From NCBI GenBank assembly GCA_964517125.1, contig CAZFBD010000094.1, positions 1 to 12,496 of the forward strand: a DNA stretch of 12,496 bases. The letters are read 5' to 3'. The translations under genes were made by a program, and so were the position numbers. How positions within the stretch are numbered: position 1 is the first letter of the stretch; each line of letters opens with the position of its first letter. Below, one piece after another: positions 1 to 6,412 of the stretch. This DNA comes from SHLQ01 sp964517125. GTDB taxonomy: Bacteria > Actinomycetota > Acidimicrobiia > Acidimicrobiales > SHLQ01. The notes under the pieces were generated by a model. It was not told where the DNA came from. It ran no database searches and saw nothing but the letters and a program-made list of their open reading frames with translations.

Positions 1-566
1 TTGAGGTCGTCGGGGTGCTGGCCGAAGAGGGTGACACCCCATTCCCAGTCGTCGACACCGGTGGAACCCGTGATGACCTGCAGAATGCGACCCTTGAACT
101 TGCGGCCCGACGCACCGTGTTCGTACATGAGCTCCTTGCGCTCCTCGAACGGCAGGGTGAACCAGTTGGCGTGACCTTCGCGCTTCTTGGACATGGGATA
201 GAAGCACCATGCCGGCTTGTCCTCGTGGACGTCGCCCAGCTGTGGGTACAGCCGCATGTTGCGCATCTCCTCTGGAACGCCCGCTGCGTATTCGCTGATC
301 TCGGTGAGTGACACGAACGAGTCGACGATGTCGAGACCGGCCTTCTGCAGTGCACTCTGCAGCGACCGCAGCTCCCACCAGTCGGGGTGCAGGGCCATGA
401 TGGCGACGTCGGCCTTGTGCCCAAGCATGGACACGGTCAGGACCTGGGCGTCATTGCCGGTTGCAGCCTTGACGGCAGCGATGGCTGCAGCAGCGTCGTA
501 GCTGGGAGTGGGCTTGCAGAACAGATGGAGAACACCAAGGCCAACAGAGGGAGATACGGCAGTCAT
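1..566 (-). CDS. chdC: Coproheme decarboxylase, HemQ/ChdC family (3' end beyond window)
   Basis: Expected to convert coproheme III to heme b by two H2O2-dependent oxidative decarboxylations, the last step of the coproporphyrin-dependent heme route of Gram-positive bacteria, in the cytoplasm. The gene is open from an ATG at 566 to the left edge, so only about 188 residues are visible of a family that usually has 230-250. Visible hallmarks are the motif CFYPMSKKR at residues 121-129, whose Tyr123 matches the catalytic radical tyrosine, and LMYEHGASGR at 146-155, whose His150 matches the proximal heme ligand. The 27-residue spacing between the two equals that between Tyr147 and His174 of the Listeria enzyme as I remember it. 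TGSTGVDDWEWGVTLF at 166-181 is also typical. The family includes chlorite dismutases, but the YPM(S)KKR motif favours ChdC. It lies downstream of fdhD on the same strand, separated by a repeat-bearing gap, and probably has its own promoter. Confidence 0.93.
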   Translation of the reverse strand, partial: MTAVSPSVGLGVLHLFCKPTPSYDAAAAIAAVKAATGNDAQVLTVSMLGHKADVAIMALHPDWWELRSLQSALQKAGLDIVDSFVSLTEISEYAAGVPEEMRNMRLYPQLGDVHEDKPAWCFYPMSKKREGHANWFTLPFEERKELMYEHGASGRKFKGRILQVITGSTGVDDWEWGVTLFGQHPDDL

Positions 567-572
567 ACCTCC

Positions 573-578
573 AGCCTA
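573..578 (-). promoter_or_regulatory. chdC: Putative -10 hexamer TAGGCT for leaderless chdC
   Basis: On the minus strand TAGGCT (form TAnnnT) ends six bases before the ATG at 566, so transcription would begin at or very near the start codon. A GGAGG also lies here, but only one base from the ATG, too close for normal Shine-Dalgarno use. I see no convincing -35. The same TAGGNT-N6-start arrangement occurs at two other genes in the window. Confidence 0.4.
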
Positions 579-617
579 GAGCGATGCCCCCGGGAAGGAC
601 TGTGCGCAATCCCTCGC

Positions 618-693
618 CAACATGACATCCGGGGTCGCGTCTCACCTGTCATCTTCAACATGACTTCCGGGGTCGCGTCTCACCTGTCACCTT
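618..693. repeat. Two tandem copies of a 38-bp intergenic repeat
   Basis: Copies at 618-655 and 656-693 are identical at all but two positions. Each contains the core TCCGGGGTCGCGTCTCACCT, bounded by TGAC on one side and TGTCA on the other, so a unit has short inverted ends. A further CCCGGGGT inside a near-palindrome (707-719) may be a decayed third copy, offset by 44 rather than 38 bases. The repeat sits between the fdhD stop and the chdC start and is not visibly coding. It could be a relic of an insertion-sequence end, a REP-like element or a regulatory repeat; the sequence alone does not decide. Confidence 0.85.
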
Positions 694-762
694 CCTCGCC
701 GTTGATGCACCCGGGGTGCGCCGGGTTGACCGCCCGTGGGACTGTCCCGAGGGTGAGTTTCG

Positions 763-1545
763 TCAGTTGTAGAGGTTGATTTCGCCGTTGCGGAGGAAAC
801 CCGCCAGTTGGATGGCTCCGGCTTCGGCGGTTTCCACGGCGAGCGCCGAGGGTGCGCTAACGGCAACGACGGAGCCGAAACCGGCAGCCCATGCCTTCTG
901 GATGATCTCGAAGCTGGCCCGACCGCTGACGTACAACCCCAGGCCGGTAGCTGGAAGTTCGCCGTCGAGAAGCATGCGGCCAACGACCTTGTCGACGGCG
1001 TTGTGGCGGCCGATGTCTTCGCGCACGGCGAGGACGGTTCCGGTGGAGTCGAAGGCGGCGGCGGCGTGCACGGCGCCGGTCTTGTCGAACAGTTCCTGCT
1101 TTTCACGAACCCGGTCGGCGACATCGGCCAGAACCTGTGGATCCATCGGAGGTGCACCGATGGGGGAGAGGCGGGCGGTCAGCTCATCGATCGCATCGGA
1201 GCCGCACAGGCCGCACGAGGATGAGGTGGAACCGAGACGAGGGGTCGGCGCTGGTGCTTTGCCGCCGGTCTCCACGGTGACGATGTTGAACTGGCTCTCG
1301 ACCGCCGACCCGTCGGCGCAGTAGCGCACGACTTCGATGCTGGCACCGCCCAGCATTCCTTCGGCGTGCAGGAAGCCAGCAGCCAGCTCGTAGTCGTGGC
1401 CCGGGGTCCGCATGGTCGTGGCGACGAGGGTGCCGTCGAGCTGGATGGACAGCGGCTCTTCGACAATGAGGTCATCGGGGCGGCGTCGGTCCTGTCCGCC
1501 GCCGACGCGGCGAACAAAAACGGTGCGGGTGCGACCACGAGCCAT
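763..1545 (-). CDS. fdhD: Formate dehydrogenase accessory sulfurtransferase FdhD
   Basis: FdhD passes sulfur from a cysteine desulfurase to the molybdenum/tungsten bis-MGD cofactor and is needed for active formate dehydrogenase. The 260-residue product has the family signatures: EEPLSIQLDG at 29-38, TMRTPGHDYELAAGFL at 44-59, the reactive CGLCG loop at 111-115 (Cys111, Cys114), TGAVHAAA at 157-164, REDIGRHNAVDKVVG at 175-189, SGRASFEIIQKA at 207-218 and APSALAVE near 231-238. I chose the ATG at 1545 because it shares one base with the TGA of the upstream MFS gene (TGATG), typical of translational coupling; an in-frame upstream ATG at 1578 would lie inside that gene. No formate dehydrogenase subunit is in the window, so its client must be encoded elsewhere. 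Confidence 0.95.
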   Translation of the reverse strand: MARGRTRTVFVRRVGGGQDRRRPDDLIVEEPLSIQLDGTLVATTMRTPGHDYELAAGFLHAEGMLGGASIEVVRYCADGSAVESQFNIVTVETGGKAPAPTPRLGSTSSSCGLCGSDAIDELTARLSPIGAPPMDPQVLADVADRVREKQELFDKTGAVHAAAAFDSTGTVLAVREDIGRHNAVDKVVGRMLLDGELPATGLGLYVSGRASFEIIQKAWAAGFGSVVAVSAPSALAVETAEAGAIQLAGFLRNGEINLYN

Positions 1546-2714
1546 CAGGCAAGGGTACTTCGGTCGTTCCGGGCCCAAACGATCGAAGCCGCCAGCAAGC
1601 AGATCACACCGCTCGCGACCCAGGCGGGTGTGTAGCTGTCGAAGCGGTCGATCGACCAGCCCACCAGTGGCCCGCCCACTGTGAGCCCGATGAGGAAACC
1701 GAAAAGGAGCACGCCAGTGGCCCGGCCCGCTCCGGCAGAACCCGATTCACGAATCATGGAGAGGTTCGCTGCAGTGTTCCACGAACCGACCGTGAGGCCA
1801 CTGAGGGCCGTGCCGACCCAGAGCAGGGCGACTCCCGTTTCGGCCGAACCGATGAGCATGGCGATGGAGACCGCTGCGCCGAAGCCGAGAATTGTGAGCG
1901 CTCGCCGGGTGGGAAACCCGCGATCGAGGGCGATGCCCCAGGCGATTCTGGACGGAATCGCAATCAACCCGGACACCCCGAAGACCGCGCCTGCGGTCGC
2001 AGCGGTCACGCCAACCGACTCCTCGGCGAAGAGCGGAAGGAACCTGCCGAGGCCTCCACCCACCATGCCCATCACGAACCCGTAGGCGGCGACCCGCCAC
2101 ACGATCGCCGGCAAGGGGCCGCGGTCTGTTGTCTTGTCCTGAGGCCCACTCTCGCTCTGATCGAGCTCCGTGACCCACCGAAGCCCCAACAGACTCAGTG
2201 CCGAAACCGCCGCCACCGCCCACAGTCCCGCACGCCATCCGGCTGCAGCTGCAACCGCCGGCATGGCGAACCCCGAACTGGACGTGGCGAGCTGAACGCC
2301 CGATTGCTTCACACCGGTGATCACTCCACGTTGGGCTTCGCCGATCCCGGTGGAGATCGCCTTGTTGGTTGCCGGGTTGCCCCAACCTTGGGGCAGGCCG
2401 GCGAGGCCCATGGCGAGCAGCAGCCAGGTGTACGAGGGCGCAAGTGCGGCGGCAGCCGTGGAGACTGACGACAGCGCCAACACCCCGCCGATGGCGCGCC
2501 GACCGCCGAGTAGGTCCGACAATCGTCCGGCCATTGGAGCGAACAGTCCGCCCACTCCGGTGTTGACCGCTCCGATGAGGCCCAACTGCAGCTTGCTCAG
2601 CCCGAACTCGGCCTCGAGGTCGCTCGCAACCACCGCCAGGGCGAACAGGCTGAACGTGGACATCGCCATGGCAATGACGAGCATGTAGGAGAAACCAGCC
2701 TGGCGGAGTCGCAC
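1545..2714 (-). CDS. Major facilitator superfamily (MFS) transporter, 12 TM
   Basis: Predicted inner-membrane secondary transporter of 389 residues, the usual length for a 12-helix MFS protein. Hydrophobic segments occur throughout, split by a hydrophilic central loop (about 183-202, rich in D, E, S, Q). The MFS loop 2-3 signature appears as GRLSDLLGGRR at 63-73, with a weaker echo (RIAWGIALDRGFPTRR) at 256-271 after helix 8. The N-terminal half ends with GVKQSGVQL at 134-142. The substrate cannot be named. The GTG at 2714 is preceded by TAGGGT six bases upstream, a possible leaderless promoter; an internal ATG at 2684 would delete the start of the first helix. Its stop overlaps the fdhD start, so the two are almost certainly co-transcribed. 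That suggests, but does not show, transport of formate or a related small acid, or of something linked to the molybdenum cofactor. Confidence 0.92.
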   Translation of the reverse strand: MRLRQAGFSYMLVIAMAMSTFSLFALAVVASDLEAEFGLSKLQLGLIGAVNTGVGGLFAPMAGRLSDLLGGRRAIGGVLALSSVSTAAAALAPSYTWLLLAMGLAGLPQGWGNPATNKAISTGIGEAQRGVITGVKQSGVQLATSSSGFAMPAVAAAAGWRAGLWAVAAVSALSLLGLRWVTELDQSESGPQDKTTDRGPLPAIVWRVAAYGFVMGMVGGGLGRFLPLFAEESVGVTAATAGAVFGVSGLIAIPSRIAWGIALDRGFPTRRALTILGFGAAVSIAMLIGSAETGVALLWVGTALSGLTVGSWNTAANLSMIRESGSAGAGRATGVLLFGFLIGLTVGGPLVGWSIDRFDSYTPAWVASGVICLLAASIVWARNDRSTLA

Positions 2715-2720
2715 GAGGGC

Positions 2721-2726
2721 ACCCTA
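2721..2726 (-). promoter_or_regulatory. Putative -10 hexamer TAGGGT upstream of the MFS-fdhD operon
   Basis: TAGGGT on the minus strand ends six bases before the GTG at 2714. It lies within the 15-mer CGAGCCGTAGGGTGC (2719-2733), which occurs identically in front of the plus-strand gene at 10298, again with six bases between hexamer and start codon. No clear -35 was found. Confidence 0.4.
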
Positions 2727-2787
2727 CGGCTCGGGTCGGTACGGACCGAGCGACGGCCAGAACTTGCTGTACTCTTGCCCTTGTCGC

Positions 2788-2811
2788 TCGATGGTCAACG
2801 TGCACCATCGA
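2788..2811. promoter_or_regulatory. 24-bp imperfect palindrome upstream of a small gene (operator or leader hairpin)
   Basis: TCGATGGT (2788-2795) and ACCATCGA (2804-2811) are a perfect 8-bp inverted repeat around CAACGTGC, whose central ACGT is also symmetric, so 20 of 24 positions are palindromic. It ends directly before the GA-rich Shine-Dalgarno of the gene starting at 2827 and about 12 bases after a possible -10 (TACTCT, 2770-2775). The position fits a dimeric repressor operator just downstream of the promoter, or an mRNA hairpin controlling ribosome access. Confidence 0.5.
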
Positions 2812-2826
2812 AGAGGGGAATCGAGC

Positions 2827-3177
2827 ATGTCGGTCGGTGGCTGGTTTCGAGAACTACGAGCAGAGCTCAAAGACCGTCGCGCCGGTCGCAAAGCCATGGG
2901 CAACGATGGCGATTTCAACCGCTCGGTCCGAGGCATCGTCGGCATGACCAGCTGCTCCATGGGCAAGGGCCCGTGGGATCTCATCGCCAACGACAAGAAC
3001 GCTTACACCCGCTCGCTGCAGAAGGAACCCCATCTTCCCCCGAGCTTGTTCATCAGCGAGGCCGATCGGGTCCGCCTGGGCCAGGCAGCGCCGTTGTCGG
3101 AACGATGCATTGAGGACTGGAAGTCCCCCGATGCCATGCCGGTCCGCGACTGGGACATTTCCACCATCGAAGATTGA
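2827..3177 (+). CDS. Small soluble protein of unknown function
   Basis: I do not recognise this 116-residue protein. It has no signal peptide, membrane helix or familiar catalytic motif. The first 25 residues are strongly basic and probably helical (WFRELRAELKDRRAGRKAMG). A middle section (about 30-60) carries GMTSCSMGKGPWDLIANDKN, and the C-terminal third is acidic, ending DWDISTIED. Two cysteines (about 43 and 94) are present. I chose the ATG at 2827 because AGAGGGGA lies seven bases upstream; in-frame starts further up would run through the palindrome at 2788-2811. Codon use matches the neighbours, and the long divergent and downstream gaps suggest a single-gene unit. It is likely a lineage-specific protein; function is open. 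Confidence 0.8.
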   Translation: MSVGGWFRELRAELKDRRAGRKAMGNDGDFNRSVRGIVGMTSCSMGKGPWDLIANDKNAYTRSLQKEPHLPPSLFISEADRVRLGQAAPLSERCIEDWKSPDAMPVRDWDISTIED

Positions 3178-3283
3178 GCTTGCAGCGCGGCGGGCGCAGC
3201 GAGATTTCATCATGTTCGGCGGTCAGCCTGCCGATTGATCTGTGTGCTTCGGCGATGCCGCATTGACGTCGCCCGGACCCTTC

Positions 3284-3289
3284 AAGGAG
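3284..3289 (+). promoter_or_regulatory. Shine-Dalgarno AAGGAG that decides a TTG start
   Basis: AAGGAG lies six bases before TTG 3296, an ideal distance. The GTG at 3293 is only three bases away, and the first ATG near the conserved domain (3317) is 27 bases away with no Shine-Dalgarno of its own. This supports TTG as the start of the glucosidase gene. Confidence 0.6.
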
Positions 3290-3295
3290 CTTGTG

Positions 3296-4924
3296 TTGTC
3301 CTCTACCACTGAACCCATGTCGCACTGGTGGCAGCACGGCGTCGTGTACCAGGTGTACATCCGCAGCTTCGCCGACGGAAACGGCGACGGGCAGGGCGAC
3401 CTTGCCGGCCTGCGAGCTCGGCTCGCTCACCTTGCCGACCTTGGAATCGACGCAGTCTGGATCAACCCGTGGTATGAGTCGCCGCTGCGCGACGGCGGCT
3501 ACGACGTGGCCGACTATCGCAACATCGACCCTCGCTTCGGCACGGTCGAGGAGGCCGAGCTCTTCATTGCCGAAGCGCACCAGCGCGGCATCCGGGTCAT
3601 CGCCGACCTCGTTCCGAACCACACCTCCTCGGACCACGCCTGGTTCCAGGAGGCGATTGCGTCGCCACCCGGGTCGCCGGCACGAGAGCGCTACGTGATT
3701 CGGCCAGGCAAGGGGCCCGACGGTTCCCTTCCACCGAGCAACTGGGAAGCCGTGTTCGGCGGACCGGCTTGGGAACGCCTGCCCGACGGCGAGTGGTACC
3801 TGCACATCTTCGATACGTCGCAGCCCGACCTGAACTGGGAACACCCCGAGGTCCGGGCCGAGTTCGAGAGCATCTTCCGGTTCTGGCTCGACCGCGGAAT
3901 CGACGGCTTCCGCATCGACGTTGCCCACGGAATGATCAAGGACCTCTCGTTCCCCGACATCGAGAGCAAGACCGAACTGCTCGAGTCGGAGCACCCGATC
4001 GACCACCCCCATTGGGACCGAGACGGCGTGCATGAAATCAACCGGGCCTGGCGGTCGGTGCTCAACGAGTACGAGGACCGGATGATGGTCGCCGAAGCAT
4101 GGGTCCACGCCGAGCGGCTGCCGCTGTATCTGCGCCAGGACGAGTACCACCAGTCGTTCAACTTCGACCTGCTCGAAGCCAAGTGGACGGCCGAATCGTT
4201 CCGCACCATCATCGGTCGTTCGCTGAAGGCAGCCGACGACGTCGGCGCCACCTCCACGTGGGTGCTGTCGAACCACGACGTTGTCCGCCACGCCACCCGC
4301 TATGGCCTGCCCCTCGACGTGCCGTGGCGCAAGTGGGTGACCGAGGGGCCGCACGATGCACTCGACGTTGCCGCCGGCAACCGACGCGCACGGGCCGCAG
4401 CGCTGATCACGCTTGCGCTCCCTGGCTCCACCTACGTGTATCAGGGTGAAGAGCTGGGCCTGCACGAAGTGTGGGATCTGCCCGATGACGTGCTCGACGA
4501 TCCCACGTGGGAACGATCGGGACACACCGAACGCGGCCGCGACGGATGCCGAGTCCCGATTCCCTGGGCCACCGAAGGACCGTCGTTCGGCTTCGGTTCC
4601 GTTGCGCCGTGGCTTCCGCAGCCGGCCGACTATGGAACGTGGTCGGCTGAGGCGCAGGCAGCGGACCCGGATTCGATCCTGGCCCTCTACCGGCGGGCCA
4701 TCGCCACTCGCAACGAACACTTCGCCGCCGACCGCAGGTTCCAGATGCTCGACCTCGGTGACGAAGTCCTGGCCATGGAACGCGGCGCCGACGTTGTCGT
4801 CATCGTCAACATGGGCGATGCCGCGGTCGCCATGCCCGAGGGCACCGTGTTGGTTGCATCCGGACCGATCGAAGATGGCCTGTTGCCTGCCGACACCGCA
4901 GCGTGGGTGCGTTCGGCCGACTGA
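3296..4924 (+). CDS. GH13 alpha-glucosidase (maltase/oligo-1,6-glucosidase type)
   Basis: Retaining glycoside hydrolase that releases glucose from the non-reducing end of short alpha-glucosides, probably cytosolic because no signal peptide is seen. With the TTG start it has 542 residues, normal for the family. It opens with WWQHGVVYQVYIRSF (11-25). The conserved GH13 blocks are DLVPNHTSS (104-112), GFRIDVAHG with nucleophile Asp208, MMVAEAW with acid/base Glu267, and LSNHDVVRH with transition-state stabiliser Asp328; YQGEELGL (382-389) is also typical. The residue after the nucleophile is Val, which in characterised isomaltases and maltases favours alpha-1,6 over alpha-1,4 bonds, but GFRIDVAHG is also, as I recall, common in actinobacterial enzymes annotated simply as alpha-glucosidase, so linkage preference is uncertain. 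No sugar transporter or regulator is adjacent. A hairpin at 4941-4956 may end the transcript. The alternative start is ATG 3317. Confidence 0.93.
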   Translation: MSSTTEPMSHWWQHGVVYQVYIRSFADGNGDGQGDLAGLRARLAHLADLGIDAVWINPWYESPLRDGGYDVADYRNIDPRFGTVEEAELFIAEAHQRGIRVIADLVPNHTSSDHAWFQEAIASPPGSPARERYVIRPGKGPDGSLPPSNWEAVFGGPAWERLPDGEWYLHIFDTSQPDLNWEHPEVRAEFESIFRFWLDRGIDGFRIDVAHGMIKDLSFPDIESKTELLESEHPIDHPHWDRDGVHEINRAWRSVLNEYEDRMMVAEAWVHAERLPLYLRQDEYHQSFNFDLLEAKWTAESFRTIIGRSLKAADDVGATSTWVLSNHDVVRHATRYGLPLDVPWRKWVTEGPHDALDVAAGNRRARAAALITLALPGSTYVYQGEELGLHEVWDLPDDVLDDPTWERSGHTERGRDGCRVPIPWATEGPSFGFGSVAPWLPQPADYGTWSAEAQAADPDSILALYRRAIATRNEHFAADRRFQMLDLGDEVLAMERGADVVVIVNMGDAAVAMPEGTVLVASGPIEDGLLPADTAAWVRSAD

Positions 4925-4940
4925 CCAGCCGAAGAGCGAG

Positions 4941-4956
4941 TGGGCCATTTGGCCCA
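4941..4956 (+). terminator. Hairpin after the glucosidase gene, possible terminator
   Basis: TGGGCC-ATTT-GGCCCA forms a perfect 6-bp GC-rich stem with a 4-base loop, 16 bases after the stop codon. Flanking GAG and CTC could extend it with a two-base bulge. No real U-tract follows (TTCTCC), so it would be a weak intrinsic terminator. Confidence 0.4.
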
Positions 4957-5056
4957 TTCTCCAGAAAATCGAACATGAAGTGAAAGATCGCGGCGCGGTC
5001 CACGATCCAACCGGTGAAGGCCCCCTCACGGGAGCACCAACCGAAAGGACTTCTCC

Positions 5057-5788
5057 ATGTTCACCTCACTCAAGCGACTCATGGTCGTGCTGACGACCAT
5101 TGCTGCGCTGCTCATCGGCGCCATGGCGCCGGTTGCTGCCCAGGACGCCGAAGTCGTCGACGTCGAAGCCGAGGAGGTAGCCGATCGCGACATCGAAAAG
5201 CTCCGTCTGCGATGCCGGGGTCGGATCAATGCTGAAGGCACCCCCGGCGTGCATTGCGTCTGGACCCGCCCCACCGTCGAGACGGCCGCCCTGCTCACGC
5301 TCCAGCGTCGAGGCGCTGACGACACCGGATGGTCCACCGTGTACGAGTCCGAGAACCTCTCCGACCGCCGTACCTTCGATGGCACCGGTGAGCCCGGGGT
5401 CCGTTACCGCTACCGAGTCGTGGTGACGGACGCTGCGGGTGAAAACGTCGCCCGCAGCCGATCCAACGCTGCGCACGTGCCCAACCCGCAGTGGGACATT
5501 CTGCAGATGCGCTGCACAGCGCTGATCATCGACGGTGAGAACCAGGCATCGTGCGAATGGACCGCCTCTGACGAAGCCACGAGCTACGAACTGTGGCGCA
5601 TCGTGAACCGCAACAGCCGGGAGCTGGTTGGAACCTATGGCGCCGACGAGCTTCAGGCGATCGACACCGATCTCGCCGACGACACCGTCCTGGTGCGCTA
5701 CGCAGTCCTCGGACTCGACGACGAAGACGAGATGGTCGCTCGCTCCCGTGTTCGTCGGGTTTGGTTCCCCGTGGCCGACGCCGCCTAG
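5057..5788 (+). CDS. Secreted protein with two FN3-like domains
   Basis: A 243-residue exported protein. Residues 1-28 form a Sec signal peptide (basic start, hydrophobic core, cleavage likely after PVAA), followed by an acidic spacer (30-45). Two beta-rich repeats follow, about 48-141 and 148-238. Each opens with a hydrophobic strand ending in RC (Cys53; Cys153), then a second cysteine before W-T (Cys67 in HCVWT; Cys166 in CEWT), and each ends with a [GD]-E-x-V-A-R-S tail (129-134; 225-230). The layout resembles fibronectin type III folds, with each Cys pair possibly a disulfide. AAAGGA seven bases before the ATG supports the start. The stop is followed at once by the sigma-factor reading frame, so the genes are probably co-transcribed. 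A related domain ends the membrane protein two genes on, hinting at a shared envelope role. The FN3 assignment comes from pattern, not a search. Confidence 0.8.
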   Translation: MFTSLKRLMVVLTTIAALLIGAMAPVAAQDAEVVDVEAEEVADRDIEKLRLRCRGRINAEGTPGVHCVWTRPTVETAALLTLQRRGADDTGWSTVYESENLSDRRTFDGTGEPGVRYRYRVVVTDAAGENVARSRSNAAHVPNPQWDILQMRCTALIIDGENQASCEWTASDEATSYELWRIVNRNSRELVGTYGADELQAIDTDLADDTVLVRYAVLGLDDEDEMVARSRVRRVWFPVADAA

Positions 5789-5845
5789 GTGTTTCCAGCC
5801 TCGGCATCCGTCGTTCTCCGGGTGAGCAGCGCCAGTCTTGATCGG

Positions 5846-6412
5846 GTGAGTTCCCTCTCCACTCACCCCGACGAGCAGGCACTGGTGGCTCGAGCTGCGA
5901 CGGATGCCGACGCGTTCGCTGTGCTGTACCGCCACTACCTTCCTCGGGTGCATGCGTTTGCTCACCGGCGGACCGGGAATGTGGCAGCGGCCGAAGACAT
6001 CTGTTCGGCAACATTCGAGTCGGCCTATCGCTCGATCGGATCCTTCGAATGGAACGCAGGCGGTTTGGCACCGTGGCTCTTCCAGATCGCCGCCCGCAAG
6101 ACCATCGACCACCACCGCCGAGAAGGACGTTCCACGAGTGAACGGGGCCAGGCTGCCATGGCGCAACTTGCTCCCGGGGACGCGCCGGCCGCAGACGTGT
6201 CGCTACACGACGGCGACATTCTGCGGTCGGCGATCGGCCGACTCCGGCCCCGCTACCAGGAGGCAATCACGTTGCGGCATCTGGCCAACCTCGACACCAG
6301 CGACGCAGCTCGAGCGATGGGTGTCTCGAATGCGGTGTTCTCGGTGATCCTCAGCCGAGCCACGAAGTCGCTACGACGAGAACTCGACAACATCGAAGGG
6401 AGCGCTCCATGA
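5846..6412 (+). CDS. ECF-type RNA polymerase sigma factor
   Basis: Alternative sigma factor of about 188 residues, with only regions 2 and 4. Region 2 spans about 24-95 (FAVLYRHYLPRVHAFA, then AEDICSATFESAYRSI and PWLFQIAARKTIDHHRR), and region 4 about 128-177 (LRPRYQEAITLRHLANLDTS, then the helix-turn-helix DAARAMGVSNAVFSVILSRA). The start is uncertain: the frame opens at GTG 5789, directly after the upstream TAG, with further GTGs at 5822 and 5846, none with a good Shine-Dalgarno. I chose 5846 because it gives the usual distance to region 2; stop-restart coupling at 5789 is the main alternative. The end overlaps the next gene by four bases (ATGA), the classic arrangement of sigma factor and regulator, so the following membrane protein is the likely partner. 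Confidence 0.88.
   Translation: MSSLSTHPDEQALVARAATDADAFAVLYRHYLPRVHAFAHRRTGNVAAAEDICSATFESAYRSIGSFEWNAGGLAPWLFQIAARKTIDHHRREGRSTSERGQAAMAQLAPGDAPAADVSLHDGDILRSAIGRLRPRYQEAITLRHLANLDTSDAARAMGVSNAVFSVILSRATKSLRRELDNIEGSAP

Noticed and set aside
15..779. Overlapping plus-strand frames in the first 780 bases
   Set aside because: The minus strand there encodes a clear coproheme decarboxylase that runs off the edge; the plus frames carry no motif.
2747..2775. Possible sigma-70 promoter before the gene at 2827 (TACTCT as -10)
   Set aside because: The -10 is acceptable, but no -35-like hexamer lies 16-19 bases upstream, so it is mentioned only as context for the palindrome.
3217..3233. Possible hairpin CGGCGG-TCAG-CC(T)GCCG after the small unknown gene
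   Set aside because: The stem needs a bulge and no T-run follows, so it is too weak to call a terminator.
3053..5029. 658-codon minus-strand open frame opposite the alpha-glucosidase
   Set aside because: It lies antisense to a gene with all GH13 motifs; its translation is His/Arg/Pro/Gly-rich with no family motif, as expected from a high-GC antisense frame.
4960..5056. ECF-type autoregulated promoter before the secreted FN3 gene
   Set aside because: A GAAC occurs (4970-4973), but there is no convincing GGAAC/CGTC pair at proper spacing; self-regulation by the sigma factor cannot be claimed.
5066..6166. 366-codon minus-strand frame opposite the secreted FN3 protein and sigma factor
   Set aside because: Antisense shadow of two well-supported genes; no recognisable motif.
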